Source: JBKBXU01 sp046313675 (GTDB taxonomy: Bacteria > Bacteroidota > Bacteroidia > Cytophagales > Cytophagaceae). Taken from it: a DNA stretch of 30,870 bases. The translations under genes and the position numbers were made by a program. The stretch covers positions 1 through 30,870 of the forward strand of contig JBKBXU010000008.1 of the NCBI GenBank assembly GCA_046313675.1. Direction: 5' to 3'. Shown piece by piece: positions 12,601 to 17,632 of this stretch (positions within the stretch are counted from its first letter, which is position 1; every line of letters begins with the position of its first letter). The notes below the pieces were generated by a model that saw nothing but the letters and a program-made list of their open reading frames with translations, searched no databases and was not told the DNA's origin.

Positions 12601-14746
12601 CGGACAAGGTACCAATACACTCATGGTAACATTCCCTGAAGGGACGAGTGGTGATATTTCTGTTACAGCCAGCAATAATCACGGATCGACATCTGATAAC
12701 CTTACGGTCTCTGTAGGAAATGCTCCAGCCTTGACTGAAATTGACGGCCCTGATTACGTAGAAGCGGGAAATACCTATGAATTTACTGTTCCGGCTGAAG
12801 CTGGTACAGACTATACATGGACAGTGCCGGATGGCGCGACAATTGTATCCGGACAAGGATCAAATACGCTTACAGTTACTTTCCCTGCCGGGTCGAGCGG
12901 TACCTTAACAGTGGTTGGAGAGAATGCTTATGGCAATAATTCCGCAAGCCTTACAATTAATGTAGGTTCTGCTCCTGCTGTGCCTGTGATCACCGGCCCA
13001 CAATTTGTAGAAGCCGGTAATACCTATGAATTTACAATTCCTTCCGAAGTTGGTACAGACTATTCTTGGGCAGTGCCTGATGGGGCAGTGATTGTTTCCG
13101 GACAAGGAACAAATACACTCACTGTAACATTCCCTGAAGGGACGAGTGGTGATATTTCTGTTACAGCCAGCAATAATCACGGATCGACATCTGATAATCT
13201 TACGATCTCTGTAGGAAATGCTCCAGCCTTGACTGAAATTGACGGCCCTGATTACGTAGAAGCGGGAAATACCTATGAATTTACTGTTCCGGCTGAAGCT
13301 GGTACAGACTATACATGGACAGTGCCGGATGGCGCAACAATTGTATCCGGACAAGAAACAAACACGCTTACAGTTACTTTCCCTGCCGGGTCAAGTGGCA
13401 ATATTTCAGTAACAGCGTCCAATAACTATGGTTCTACCACCATTAACCATTCGGTAAACGTAGGAGCAGCTCCAGTGGCTACTGCGATTACAGGACCAGC
13501 CTATGTAAGACCTGACATACTTTATACCTACTCAGTACCGGAACAAGCAGGAGTAGATTATGTATGGAATATACCTGTCGGAGCTAATATTGTAAGCGGA
13601 CAGGGTACTAATTCAATTCAGGTTACCTTTCCTTATGGGACAGACGGAACAGTTTCGGTGCTTGTTTATAACCAATATGGATCCTATGAAGATGAGTTGA
13701 CAATATCTATTGGCAATCCTCCTGTAGCGCATGATATTGTTCGTCCAGAGGAGATTTTCCCTGAAGAAGAATATGAATTCAGTGTTCCATTTGAGGAGGG
13801 TGTAGATTACAACTGGATCATACCTCCGGGAGCAACTATTGTTAGTGGAGAAGGAAGCAATGCCATTATCATTATTTTTGAACCCGGAACATCCGGCAAC
13901 GTTGTAGTTGAAACGACCAATAACTATGGTACTACATCTTCAAGTACAGCGGTTAACCTTACACCTACCGGGCCTGCCCCTGAATTGGAAACCATCGATG
14001 GCCCTTCGGTTGTAAATGCAAATAATTCCTATGTGTTCACCGTACCAAACGAACCTGGGGTTAATTACAATTGGACTGTACCGGCAGGAGCAGAGGTAAT
14101 AAGCGGACAGGGGACTAATTCAGTTACCATTCGATTCCTATCTACCGGCACGGGTAATGTGAGCGTAATTGCAACAAATGAATTTGGGTCGTCAACGGAA
14201 TCTATTTATGTTGATGTTAACCCAATTAATTTTGTAATAAATGGCAGCGCAGAGGTTGAATCCGGAAATACCTATATTTATTCAGTGGAATATGAACCGG
14301 ATGTCTTTTATACCTGGACGGTACCGGATGGTGCTGTTATTATTTCAGGAAATGGAACAAACAGAATTACCGTGTATTACAATTCTACGGGAGTTAATGG
14401 AAACATAAGTGTTCACAGAAGCAATCCTCCGGCGCAGGCAACCCTGGCTATATCTTCCATAGATGATGATGAAGAACCAAACTCAATAATCGGTGCTAAT
14501 GTTGATTCGTATGAGGTATACCCTAATCCATTTCATGATAATACCAATATAAAAGTTGAGAGTGGAACAGTATCAGAAATATTTATTAAGGTTTTTGATA
14601 TTAAAGGTGTTTTACGATACGAGTCGGTAGGTGAATTCCGTACCAATGAAAGCTTTGTAATAGGGAATGAATTAAATGCCGGCATGTATATGGTGCAGAT
14701 AAGCTACGACGATAAGTTCATAATGTTAAAGCTGATTAAGCTTTAA
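3683..14746 (+). CDS. Giant secreted CotH-kinase-like protein with lamin-tail, PKD-like repeats and T9SS tail
   Basis: A 3687-residue protein starting with a signal peptide (MRRLFPFLILLFFLQPGFSQ). In order: lamin-tail domain, first half (about 21-95); an inserted jelly-roll-like module (about 100-275); lamin-tail second half (about 283-350); chitobiase/Fn3-like domain (about 365-445); CotH-kinase-like domain (about 447-850); a divergent InlB-type B-repeat (about 860-950); a second lamin-tail domain (about 950-1100); several Ig-like domains including Ig_7; about 14 PKD-like modules with a Cys pair (from about 1487) interrupted by one classical PKD domain; one unlike module; then nine PKD-like modules without Cys (about 2851-3590); and a T9SS type A sorting domain (EVYPNPF..., near 3610-3687). 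In the CotH part, YWGIHQIRERY, NWDWPHNN (D690, N694, N695) and YYDTDFAF (D714, D716) match the family's conserved metal/ATP-site regions. CotH proteins are atypical protein kinases. Export as a surface fibre or adhesin-like kinase is inferred. A terminator follows at 14769-14803. Confidence 0.93.
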   Translation: MRRLFPFLILLFFLQPGFSQVIINEVCSSNGSTFPDSDGDFEDWIEFYNTNPASSVNIHNWMLTDNLNRPDKWRFPNVSIPPNGYLTIWASGKDRVERVDQWENVIRDTDTWRYLVPSASVPTAWRGRDFDDNSWSQGPGGFGFGDPGVNTILPNGTRSVFIRRTFNVTDINRIEQMIFSMDYDDGFIAYINGVEIARENMTSTAYNAWATTYTDPVMSSGGVPGSYTISRGQLREILVEGTNVLSVQTHNVSAVSSDLVARPFLHAGTNGVPVYGRNVETWFEVPVTGIAIHTNFSISATDGEPLLLSNASGNPVTQIEVPPMGRDQTWGRFPNAGPNWRILSPPTPNASNGTATAFQGYWHDVVTFSVQGGFYSGSQTITMTAGDINSTIRYTTDGTKPGPNSPVYTGPVSVGSTRVVRAAAFRSGYITTQFTTHSYFINFNTTLPVISLSTAPNDLFHPDTGMYVRGPGGWGEPPHRGANWYNRIEKEVNFEYFTKSKERVLSQQVGYMLFGGWSRANHMKSVRIHPRNAYDDENRLNYKFFDERPYDVFNTLHLRNGGNDFAISHLRDHLNNRVLGGINKTHIDFSAYEPALVFYNGQYWGIHQIRERYNHGYFTSVHGLGQGEFDMVEMDGDVVQGDNSGYLDMLSFVENNDMSNQANYEAVKEMVDIENLVDYFTAQIYHTNWDWPHNNIKYWKPKAPGGKWRYLYYDTDFAFALFNMNDASGKIGGSYSATFNEFRRAREDDRNVHSPFFKKLFDNIEFRNYFCNRFADLVNTTYRPSHYKSVLNELKNEIDPEMDRHMNHFQNTSSDLFGSVRAVSNRSDWEFNVQRIRDFMDARPTPARNHIVGEFGSVIKTVNITLQASPVGAGEIRINTITPESLPWNGVYFDGVPVTITAFPNEGYEFSNWTSSDVSLPSSTDETVTVNVNTNNTFTAVFSSTPNYPRITISEINYNSHSSHDTEDWIEFHNYGGAPANMSGWYFSDQRDYHVFTFPEGTTIPAGGYLVVARDLAMFSALNPDVPAIGDFGFGLGNNGELIRLYNSRSQLYISMTYDDSPPWPSYANGRGGTLELLDPEGDLNDPANWFDGCRGGSPGGPYVECPCEDVDLGEDVILCAVGGNATLETGMEAHVDRDFRWYRNGSRISGAAEPTLSIIEAGEYEVRVDSMGCFKNDFVIVYPDLSVDLGSDGELCDPAVHLLTTGLTMPGINHVWSRDGEVIAGANDHEYIVTVPGEYSVTVSSSGCDPRTDDVLISSAAALPNHGERCGPGTVDLSVTGNGSNYGWYTANTGGSPIGSGPTFTSPIIEETTTYYVQDDGAFAYTGGAADLSIGTVWGANASDRAERKLRFNVLQPFVLDAVTVYTRRPSTNLVIRVLANDGTTVVHSSSQQVNVEGMARIPLNFEMETGNGYYMDLVGTDESMSMNGGGATYPYVIPDYLSIYSCTPSHGADQGWYPFFYNWEISSGTIPCSRVPVIATINALPAAAGPISGAEVICTDATGIEYSIEEVDNAIEYEWTVPDGAIISGQGTNVILVDFGSSGGEITVTPKSPCGDGEFSSINVVTGSPGAAGEISGSLEVCAEQSGVAFSIEPLPGVSNYIWTVPADATITNGEGTESILVTFGNSGGAITVVPTSDCGNGISSEMIVTMLPLPSDPGVITGPESVCANQNGVVYSIEEIPGVTEYLWTVPSGVTITNGAGTNEITLAFGASGGNLIVAPVNSCGTGNESFLAISIEPAPEAPGSISGETSLCGGTVSLYSIDPVPGALSYTWSLPDGATINAGSGTNSIEVLMGNSSGTVTVSPVYTCPTILSSEVDVTINPIPSEAGDISGPSTACEGEEGIVYSIEAVTNADTYTWSVPGGASFVNSSPTEIIVDFATSAGDITVIPENACGIGQEAVLAVSLNEIPSSLGTISGPAEVCVGEGEVQFSVVPVSGVDTYLWTAPDDAVITGQGTATITIDFGSEDGMVSVTPENSCGSGSASQHEITINPTPELVEISGPSDVCSGEEAISFTIDNIVQDVIYTWEVPDGANIVTGQGEATISVDFSASSGFVSVTPSNTCGSGSIVNHEITILPLPDDAGSITGPLNVCSSETDVIYSIDPVDNASNYIWSVPGDAVLSGQGTTEISVDFATSPGEITVIAENACGTSEASSLSVTLNSIPGDAGTISGPATVCAGQSVAYTVPSVTGASAYNWQIPADASISGQGTRNVTITFGIESGEISVTPENSCGNGNSSVRNITINLLPTSAGTINGNQEVCLGSEGVVYAIDPVDNASSYTWTLPGDAEITSGVSTNSIEVSIGSTGGSISVIPVNSCGEGTSSSIEVYLVSQPEPVSIAGDANPACNESGVAYSVPATAGSEYTWSVPDGAIITSGQGSSEIFVDFGSVNGFIQVIEINSAECEGSPNVLNISLAGCNLSANFQSNSLNPCPGEAIEFTSISTGISENTTYEWDFGADASPATAEGIGPHAVSYSSPGSKTVSLIVTDGVSDEELKTSYINVRELPQAAGPIAGLVELCEGETGLAYSIEPVTNASQYQWALTGGTISSGQGSRNITVNFSASTASLSVIPNNACGSGIVSDLDITIRSAPSEFIEISGPAEVCSGAEIQYSVEPVSGVDEYIWTVPEGANILSGQGSASIEVTFGVTSGTITVEPVNSCGSGDVESIPVSVYNTGASAGSISGPGSLCPEEEGIQYFVNPVPGASSYSWNLPVDAVITAGENTNEITVTWGETTGDLSVTPLFSCGTGVASSISISLHPAASLANAGTERYITTNSVNLDGNTPVSGTGQWSLASGSGSIQNPANPGTLVTGLSEGENIFHWTISGSCGSNYDAVSIFVGSIPTLTEIDGPDYVEAGNTYEFTVPAEAGTDYTWTVPDGATIVSGQGTNSISVTFPAGSSGTLTVVGENAYGSNSASLTVNVGSVPTVPVITGPQFVEAGNTYEFTVPAEVGTDYTWAVPDGALIVSGQGTNTLMVTFPEGTSGDISVTASNNHGSTSDNLTVSVGNAPALTEIDGPDYVEAGNTYEFTVPAEAGTDYTWTVPDGATIVSGQGSNTLTVTFPAGSSGTLTVVGENAYGNNSASLTINVGSAPAVPVITGPQFVEAGNTYEFTIPSEVGTDYSWAVPDGAVIVSGQGTNTLTVTFPEGTSGDISVTASNNHGSTSDNLTISVGNAPALTEIDGPDYVEAGNTYEFTVPAEAGTDYTWTVPDGATIVSGQETNTLTVTFPAGSSGNISVTASNNYGSTTINHSVNVGAAPVATAITGPAYVRPDILYTYSVPEQAGVDYVWNIPVGANIVSGQGTNSIQVTFPYGTDGTVSVLVYNQYGSYEDELTISIGNPPVAHDIVRPEEIFPEEEYEFSVPFEEGVDYNWIIPPGATIVSGEGSNAIIIIFEPGTSGNVVVETTNNYGTTSSSTAVNLTPTGPAPELETIDGPSVVNANNSYVFTVPNEPGVNYNWTVPAGAEVISGQGTNSVTIRFLSTGTGNVSVIATNEFGSSTESIYVDVNPINFVINGSAEVESGNTYIYSVEYEPDVFYTWTVPDGAVIISGNGTNRITVYYNSTGVNGNISVHRSNPPAQATLAISSIDDDEEPNSIIGANVDSYEVYPNPFHDNTNIKVESGTVSEIFIKVFDIKGVLRYESVGEFRTNESFVIGNELNAGMYMVQISYDDKFIMLKLIKL
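12241..13436 (+). repeat. 498-bp in-frame tandem repeat (about 2.4 copies) within the PKD-like array
   Basis: The string TTGACGGCCCTGATTACG begins at 12243, 12741 and 13239, exactly 498 bp apart. The intervening unit starting ATCACCGG recurs at 12491 and 12989, also 498 bp apart. Each 498-bp unit encodes two 83-residue PKD-like modules, one starting EIDGPDYVEAG and the other VITGPQFVEAG. Long stretches are identical at DNA level, including synonymous positions, which indicates recent duplication or ongoing homogenisation. Neighbouring modules are only similar at protein level. Confidence 0.9.
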
Positions 14747-14768
14747 TTTGTACCGATTAAAATTTTTT

Positions 14769-14803
14769 AAAAATCCGGGAGGCGTTGAGCTTTCCGGATT
14801 TTT
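14769..14803 (+). terminator. Intrinsic terminator of the giant gene
   Basis: The arm AAAAATCCGG (14769-14778) pairs with CCGGATTTTT (14794-14803) over 10 bp with a 15-nt loop, followed by more T. It begins 23 bp after the stop codon at 14746. The stem is part of a 59-bp repeat that recurs at 15689-15747. Confidence 0.8.
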
Positions 14804-14829
14804 TTCGTCTGAAACTGAATTTGCAGGAT
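14771..14829 (+). repeat. 59-bp interspersed repeat, copy 1 (terminator-like)
   Basis: This stretch starts AAATCCGGGAGG and ends AATTTGCAGGAT. It matches 15689-15747 at all but two positions by my reading. The first half forms the terminator hairpin of the giant gene; the second half (CGTCTGAAACTGAATTTGC) has no known function. Degenerate relatives start near 16071, 17812 and 17965. Confidence 0.8.
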
Positions 14830-14924
14830 GGGTTACTTCCAGGTTTAATTACTATAGTGCAATAATTTAACCCATTGAGGTAAACCACATATGAAAATAA
14901 AACGTTAACTTTACTGTATACCAA

Positions 14925-15176
14925 ATGCGACACTCAGACATGAAGCCGGAAATAAAGTACAAACTAATAGAAAAACTTATCCAGACAGAGGATGAAGAGA
15001 TATTGAGTAAGATACAGGAAATTTTAAACAGTAAGAATATCTTTGCTGCCTCAGACGAAGACCTTGTAAAGAGAGCAGAAGCATCATTAAAATCAGTTGA
15101 ATCAGGCCTTACCAGGAATATCAGGGATTTTAAAAAAGACTTTGAAGCATGGAAAGCCAGCAAAGCTACCTTGTAG
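14925..15176 (+). CDS. Antitoxin of a ParE/RelE-type toxin-antitoxin pair (putative)
   Basis: A small, mostly helical, charged protein of 83 residues (78 if translation starts at the second Met, 14940, which gives the more usual MKPEIKYKLIEKLIQ beginning). The first part (KLIEKLIQTEDEEILSKIQEIL) looks like the helical N-terminus of short Bacteroidota antitoxins; the tail (FKKDFEAWKASKATL) is the kind of extension that wraps a RelE/ParE toxin. The call rests mainly on position: its last 28 bp overlap the start of a ParE/RelE-family toxin, the usual antitoxin-first order with translational coupling. Such antitoxins neutralise the toxin and often repress their own promoter. The upstream gap holds possible short inverted repeats (GGGTTA near 14830, TAACCC near 14870), a weak operator candidate. 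No strong DNA-binding motif is recognised. Confidence 0.75.
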   Translation: MRHSDMKPEIKYKLIEKLIQTEDEEILSKIQEILNSKNIFAASDEDLVKRAEASLKSVESGLTRNIRDFKKDFEAWKASKATL

Positions 15177-15499
15177 AGATTACCCCTGAGGCCGAATACC
15201 ATTATCTGGAATTAGGTGAATACCTTTACCAACACCATGCCCCATCAGCAGCAGACAAAAAGCTGACAGAGATATTAGATTTGGCAATTTCTTTGGAAAA
15301 TCGCCCTAACCGAGGACGAGTAGAAGAAAAACTTTCGCTTTTAGGTAAAGATCACCGATTTTTAGTTTATTCCTATACCTCCCGTAAGTCCATTAAGGTC
15401 ATTTATTTTGTTGAAGAATCCATAAAGAAAGTGTATGTAACAGACTTTTTCCCTACAGAAATGAATGATGACAAAATATTAAAAAGAACCGGTCTTTAG
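15149..15499 (+). CDS. ParE/RelE-family toxin (type II toxin-antitoxin)
   Basis: A 116-residue protein with the ParE/RelE layout: an N-terminal strand (YLVEITPEAEYHYLELGEYL), a helical pair (SAADKKLTEILDLAISLENRPNRGR), then beta strands (HRFLVYSYTSRKSIKVIYFVEESIKKVYVTDFFPT). The strand pattern R-F-L-V-Y ... I-K-V-I-Y-F is characteristic of the superfamily. RelE-type members cut mRNA on the ribosome and ParE-type members poison DNA gyrase; the sequence alone does not decide which. The ATG at 15149 lies inside the antitoxin gene (28-bp overlap), implying coupled translation. The pair is bracketed by two copies of a 59-bp repeat, and the DNA downstream is repeat-rich, so acquisition or movement of the cassette is plausible. 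Confidence 0.85.
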   Translation: MESQQSYLVEITPEAEYHYLELGEYLYQHHAPSAADKKLTEILDLAISLENRPNRGRVEEKLSLLGKDHRFLVYSYTSRKSIKVIYFVEESIKKVYVTDFFPTEMNDDKILKRTGL

Positions 15500-15688
15500 T
15501 TTTTTAATTAAAAAAACAAGTGACGGGTTCAACACACACACTCCCTATGATTAAAAAAAAACTGATTTTCAAGCTACTTTACTATTCAGGAATGCCTTCT
15601 CCTTGATTAGAGGAGGTTTAGCAACAAAGTCTCCGTGGTTGCGTCACTGACCAACCACCAAGAAAAGTTAGGTTTAAAGTAAATATAG

Positions 15689-15747
15689 AAATCCGGTAGG
15701 TGTTGAGCTTTCCGGATTTTTTTCGTCTGAAACTGAATTTGCAGGAT
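15689..15747 (+). repeat. 59-bp interspersed repeat, copy 2
   Basis: Nearly identical to 14771-14829, including the AATCCGG/CCGGATT stem with a T run. Here it lies 190 bp past the toxin stop codon and could serve as the terminator of the toxin-antitoxin unit. It is preceded by GAAAAGTTAGGTTTAAAGT (from 15662), a string that also precedes the related element near 17959. Confidence 0.8.
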
Positions 15748-15795
15748 TAAAGAATTTTTAGGATGGGGGATAGAAGATAAGTCTGGGTGTGTGGA

Positions 15796-15905
15796 GTCAG
15801 CTCGTTCTCAATAATCCTTATTGCAAACGAGGACTTTTGAGGGATGTAAAGTCCATTGTTAAGATAAAAAACAAAAAAGACTCCGCTAGTCCGAGCCAGT
15901 AATTT
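15796..15905 (+). repeat. About 110-bp repeat unit with nested hairpin, copy 1
   Basis: The unit starts GTCAGCTCGTTCTCAATAAT and continues through TTGCAAACGAGGAC, GGGATGTAAAGTCCATTG, an A-rich stretch and CTAGTCCGAGCCAGT. It aligns along its length with 16183-16290. The part around TTGCAAAC is a relative of the hairpins at 16146-16180 and 17890-17924. Confidence 0.7.
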
Positions 15906-15928
15906 TAAAGTTGTACAATAGTATTTGC

Positions 15929-15953
15929 TGGTGCGAGCTTGCAGCTCGTACCA
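15929..15953. repeat. Hairpin, 11-bp stem
   Basis: TGGTGCGAGCT (15929-15939) pairs with AGCTCGTACCA (15943-15953) around the loop TGC, with one G-U-type mismatch. There is no T run after it, so a terminator role is unlikely. It is the outer part of the inverted REP-like cluster. Confidence 0.65.
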
Positions 15954-16035
15954 TGAATGCTTTCTTCTTGGTTGGTGGTGGTTTAGCAGTAAAGTCACAA
16001 AATCGCCCCTGTTTGCAATGGGGGCGGCTGAGAAT

Positions 16036-16050
16036 GGCGATTGCATCGCC
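16036..16050. repeat. REP-like hairpin GGCGAT-TGC-ATCGCC
   Basis: Perfect 6-bp stem with a 3-nt loop. Relatives occur at 16129-16143 (GGCGA/TCGCC) and 17872-17886 (GGCGAT-ACA-ATCGCC). Just left of it, GCCCC...GGGGC around TTTGCAAT is the reverse-oriented counterpart of the TTGCAAAC hairpins found beside the other copies. Confidence 0.7.
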
Positions 16051-16057
16051 GTATAGA

Positions 16058-16107
16058 ATATAAAGAATGAAATCCGGGAGGTGTATTCCGGATTTCATTC
16101 TTTATAT
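16058..16107. repeat. Large palindrome, perfect 20-bp arms
   Basis: The arm ATATAAAGAATGAAATCCGG (16058-16077) is exactly complementary to 16088-16107, with a 10-nt loop (GAGGTGTATT). The inner AATCCGGGAGGTGT...CCGGATTT is shared with the 59-bp repeat family. It sits at the centre of two REP-like hairpin clusters in opposite orientation. Confidence 0.8.
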
Positions 16108-16181
16108 ATTAGCTAGTTCGTGCTATTTGGCGATATATTCGCCGTTCTCAAAAATCCTCGTTGCAAACGAGGACTATTGAG
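16106..16181 (+). repeat. REP-like composite element (two hairpins), copy 1
   Basis: After ATTAGCTAGTTCGTGCTATTT come the hairpin 16129-16143 (GGCGA TATAT TCGCC) and the longer hairpin 16146-16180 with core CCTCGTT-GCA-AACGAGG and an outer CTCA/TGAG pairing. The same order and sequence occur at 17846-17924. Confidence 0.75.
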
Positions 16182-16182
16182 G

Positions 16183-16290
16183 GTCAGCTCGTTCTCAATA
16201 ATCCTTATTGCAAACAAGGGCTTTTGAGGGATGTTAAGTCCATTGTCAGATAAAAAAAAGGTCCGAACGGACGTTCGAACCAGTTTTGGT
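16183..16290 (+). repeat. About 110-bp repeat unit, copy 2
   Basis: Matches 15796-15905 from GTCAGCTCGTTCTCAATAAT through AGTCCATTG. Its right part has a hairpin: GGTCCGAAC (16260-16268) and GTTCGAACC (16273-16281), with 8 of 9 pairs. A stretch of nine A/AT bases precedes that hairpin. Confidence 0.7.
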
Positions 16291-16363
16291 TTTTATCAAG
16301 CTTTACTACCATCTTCGCGCCAGTGGAACTTTTATTTTATAACTTAATGGCCAAGATATATAG

Positions 16364-16408
16364 AAAAATGGCTATTATAGATCTTTTAAAACCATAATAG
16401 CCATTTTT
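16364..16408 (-). terminator. Intrinsic terminator of the lipoprotein gene
   Basis: AAAAATGGCTATTAT (16364-16378) is perfectly complementary to 16394-16408 (15 bp, 15-nt loop). Read on the minus strand, the stem ends in a T run, 34 bp past the stop codon of the gene at 16442-17554. Confidence 0.85.
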
Positions 16409-16441
16409 TACCTTATAAAATGTCCTTATCAGACATTAAAT

Positions 16442-17554
16442 TTATCTGCGTCTAGCATTTTGGTTATTTTCAGTAAAGAACTTCTCAAGTTCATCCATTG
16501 ATTCTTTGAAATAACTTTCAATGCTTTCAGAAGTACCATCACTAAATTTGATCATTGCATCTACATCGCCATCAGCCTTATCAACAAAATATATATCGCC
16601 AATTTTAGAATTACTTGGATTTTTGTAGAAGGCAAGTTTTACATGCTGATTAAGTTCGGCCGCATTTGCATCTACATCACTTTCGGATAATTCTTTTGCA
16701 TTTATTTCCCCGCTGAGTTTTAATTCGCGGTAAGAAACAGATCCTGATACTTTGACCATTGCATCTTTATTGACATTATCAAATTCCATTACAGTATTCC
16801 ATGAAAAAATATCAATAGTACCTTCTTTCAATAAAGAGGCATTAATTTTTATGCTTGTTCCTTCATCCTCATAGGAAAAAATATTCGTAAATGGCTTTAA
16901 CAACAGTGTGTAATTAATTTTGCTGACCTCGCCATTTGATTTATATTGTGCGCTAAAATCTAAATTCACATATTTAACACCATCTATATAAACATCCGCT
17001 AAAATTTTAGTGGGCAATGAGTCTCCTTGTATTACAACTTCGGTATATTCATGAAGGGTAAAGGTTGCATTGTTTACGCTCGGATTATCTTTGTCGGCAG
17101 GGAAAATAATGACGATTTTATTACCAGGTGTACCTGATTCGGTCTCCCAGCTTTCTGTAGAATGATTCCAGGTATATGTTCCTGCATTACCGGCAAAGTC
17201 AAAATTTGTACGTGCATTAGATGGTTGTACTGATTTGGCGATAAACGTTTTCCTTAAAGTTTTTGCTTTGTTTTTATAGTAAAGTTTAGCCTCTTGCCTT
17301 TTTTTGAGGGAAATCCTTCCATTTTCAAATGGGGACTGGTCGTCCGCAAGTTTATCGGATAAACTACCCACGGCTTTACTTCCTTTTGATTTAACTAATT
17401 CAACAATATCTTCGTGGAGCTTGCCGGCTGATTGTTGCATGACTTGTTTGCTCTCAGCTGAGTTGGAAGGGTTTGGCTCTTCTTCTTTTTTCTTTTTACA
17501 TGCAGAAAAAATTAACAGTAAAAGGAAGGGTAAAATTAAAAAATTCTTTTTCAT
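16442..17554 (-). CDS. Predicted lipoprotein of unknown function
   Basis: A 370-residue protein starting MKKNFLILPFLLLLIFSAC, a clear lipoprotein signal with the lipobox cysteine at residue 19, followed by a very charged linker (KKKKEEEPNPSNS). Residues about 40-115 are Lys/Ser-rich and helical, and the remainder is predicted to be mostly beta (for example GTYTWNHSTESWE, NKIVIIFPADKDNP, ATFTLHEYTEVV, VKYVNLDFSAQY), ending in an acidic helix (ESMDELEKFFTENNQ). I do not recognise the family. The beta-rich part, with repeated strand pairs about a small-molecule- or lipid-binding-sized core, is compatible with an outer-membrane lipoprotein that binds a ligand, but this is only a guess. It is monocistronic, with a strong terminator at 16364-16408 and an inverted repeat at 17564-17632 in its promoter region. 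Repeat patches lie on both sides. Confidence 0.85.
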   Translation of the reverse strand: MKKNFLILPFLLLLIFSACKKKKEEEPNPSNSAESKQVMQQSAGKLHEDIVELVKSKGSKAVGSLSDKLADDQSPFENGRISLKKRQEAKLYYKNKAKTLRKTFIAKSVQPSNARTNFDFAGNAGTYTWNHSTESWETESGTPGNKIVIIFPADKDNPSVNNATFTLHEYTEVVIQGDSLPTKILADVYIDGVKYVNLDFSAQYKSNGEVSKINYTLLLKPFTNIFSYEDEGTSIKINASLLKEGTIDIFSWNTVMEFDNVNKDAMVKVSGSVSYRELKLSGEINAKELSESDVDANAAELNQHVKLAFYKNPSNSKIGDIYFVDKADGDVDAMIKFSDGTSESIESYFKESMDELEKFFTENNQNARRR

Positions 17555-17563
17555 TTGTTTTTT

Positions 17564-17632
17564 AGTTATGGTTAATCATTATCAAGATTTTATATGTATA
17601 AAATTAGAAATTTTATCGAAATAACCATAACT
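17564..17632. promoter_or_regulatory. Inverted repeat upstream of the lipoprotein gene
   Basis: AGTTATGGTTA (17564-17574) and TAACCATAACT (17622-17632) are perfect 11-bp inverted repeats separated by 47 bp of very AT-rich DNA. The left copy lies 10 bp upstream of the ATG at 17554. The arrangement fits a paired operator or a leader stem; no function is proven. Confidence 0.4.

Larger units (their letters stand above)
15500..16440. other. Gene-free, hairpin-rich repeat region
   Basis: About 940 bp without a credible gene. In order: an AT palindrome just after the toxin gene (15500-15515); the motif GGTTTAGCAACAAAGTC near 15616 with CCAACCACCAAGAA near 15650; the 59-bp repeat (15689-15747); a roughly 110-bp unit (15796-15905); inverted REP-like hairpins (15929-16050); a 20-bp palindrome (16058-16107); further hairpins in the opposite orientation (16129-16181); a second copy of the 110-bp unit (16183-16290); and the terminator of the lipoprotein gene (16364-16408). 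It looks like REP/BIME-type repeat DNA. Confidence 0.75.

Noticed and set aside
12407..13354. Two nearly identical 149-residue minus-strand frames (12407-12856 and 12905-13354)
   Set aside because: They are mirror-frame shadows of the 498-bp tandem repeat in the giant gene; the similarity follows from the repeat. The plus-strand frame has the signal peptide, domains and codon pattern of a real gene.
15500..15515. AT-only palindrome TTTTTTAATTAAAAAA after the toxin gene as a terminator
   Set aside because: It has no GC core, so it would be a weak hairpin; such palindromes are expected by chance in AT-rich DNA.
15747..16098. Short minus-strand frames of 99 and 70 residues in the repeat region
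   Set aside because: They run through REP-like hairpins and the palindrome, have no recognisable domain and overlap each other in different frames.
14925..16440. Insertion sequence or prophage remnant
   Set aside because: No transposase, integrase or terminal inverted repeats with target duplications were found; only the 59-bp direct repeats and hairpins are visible.
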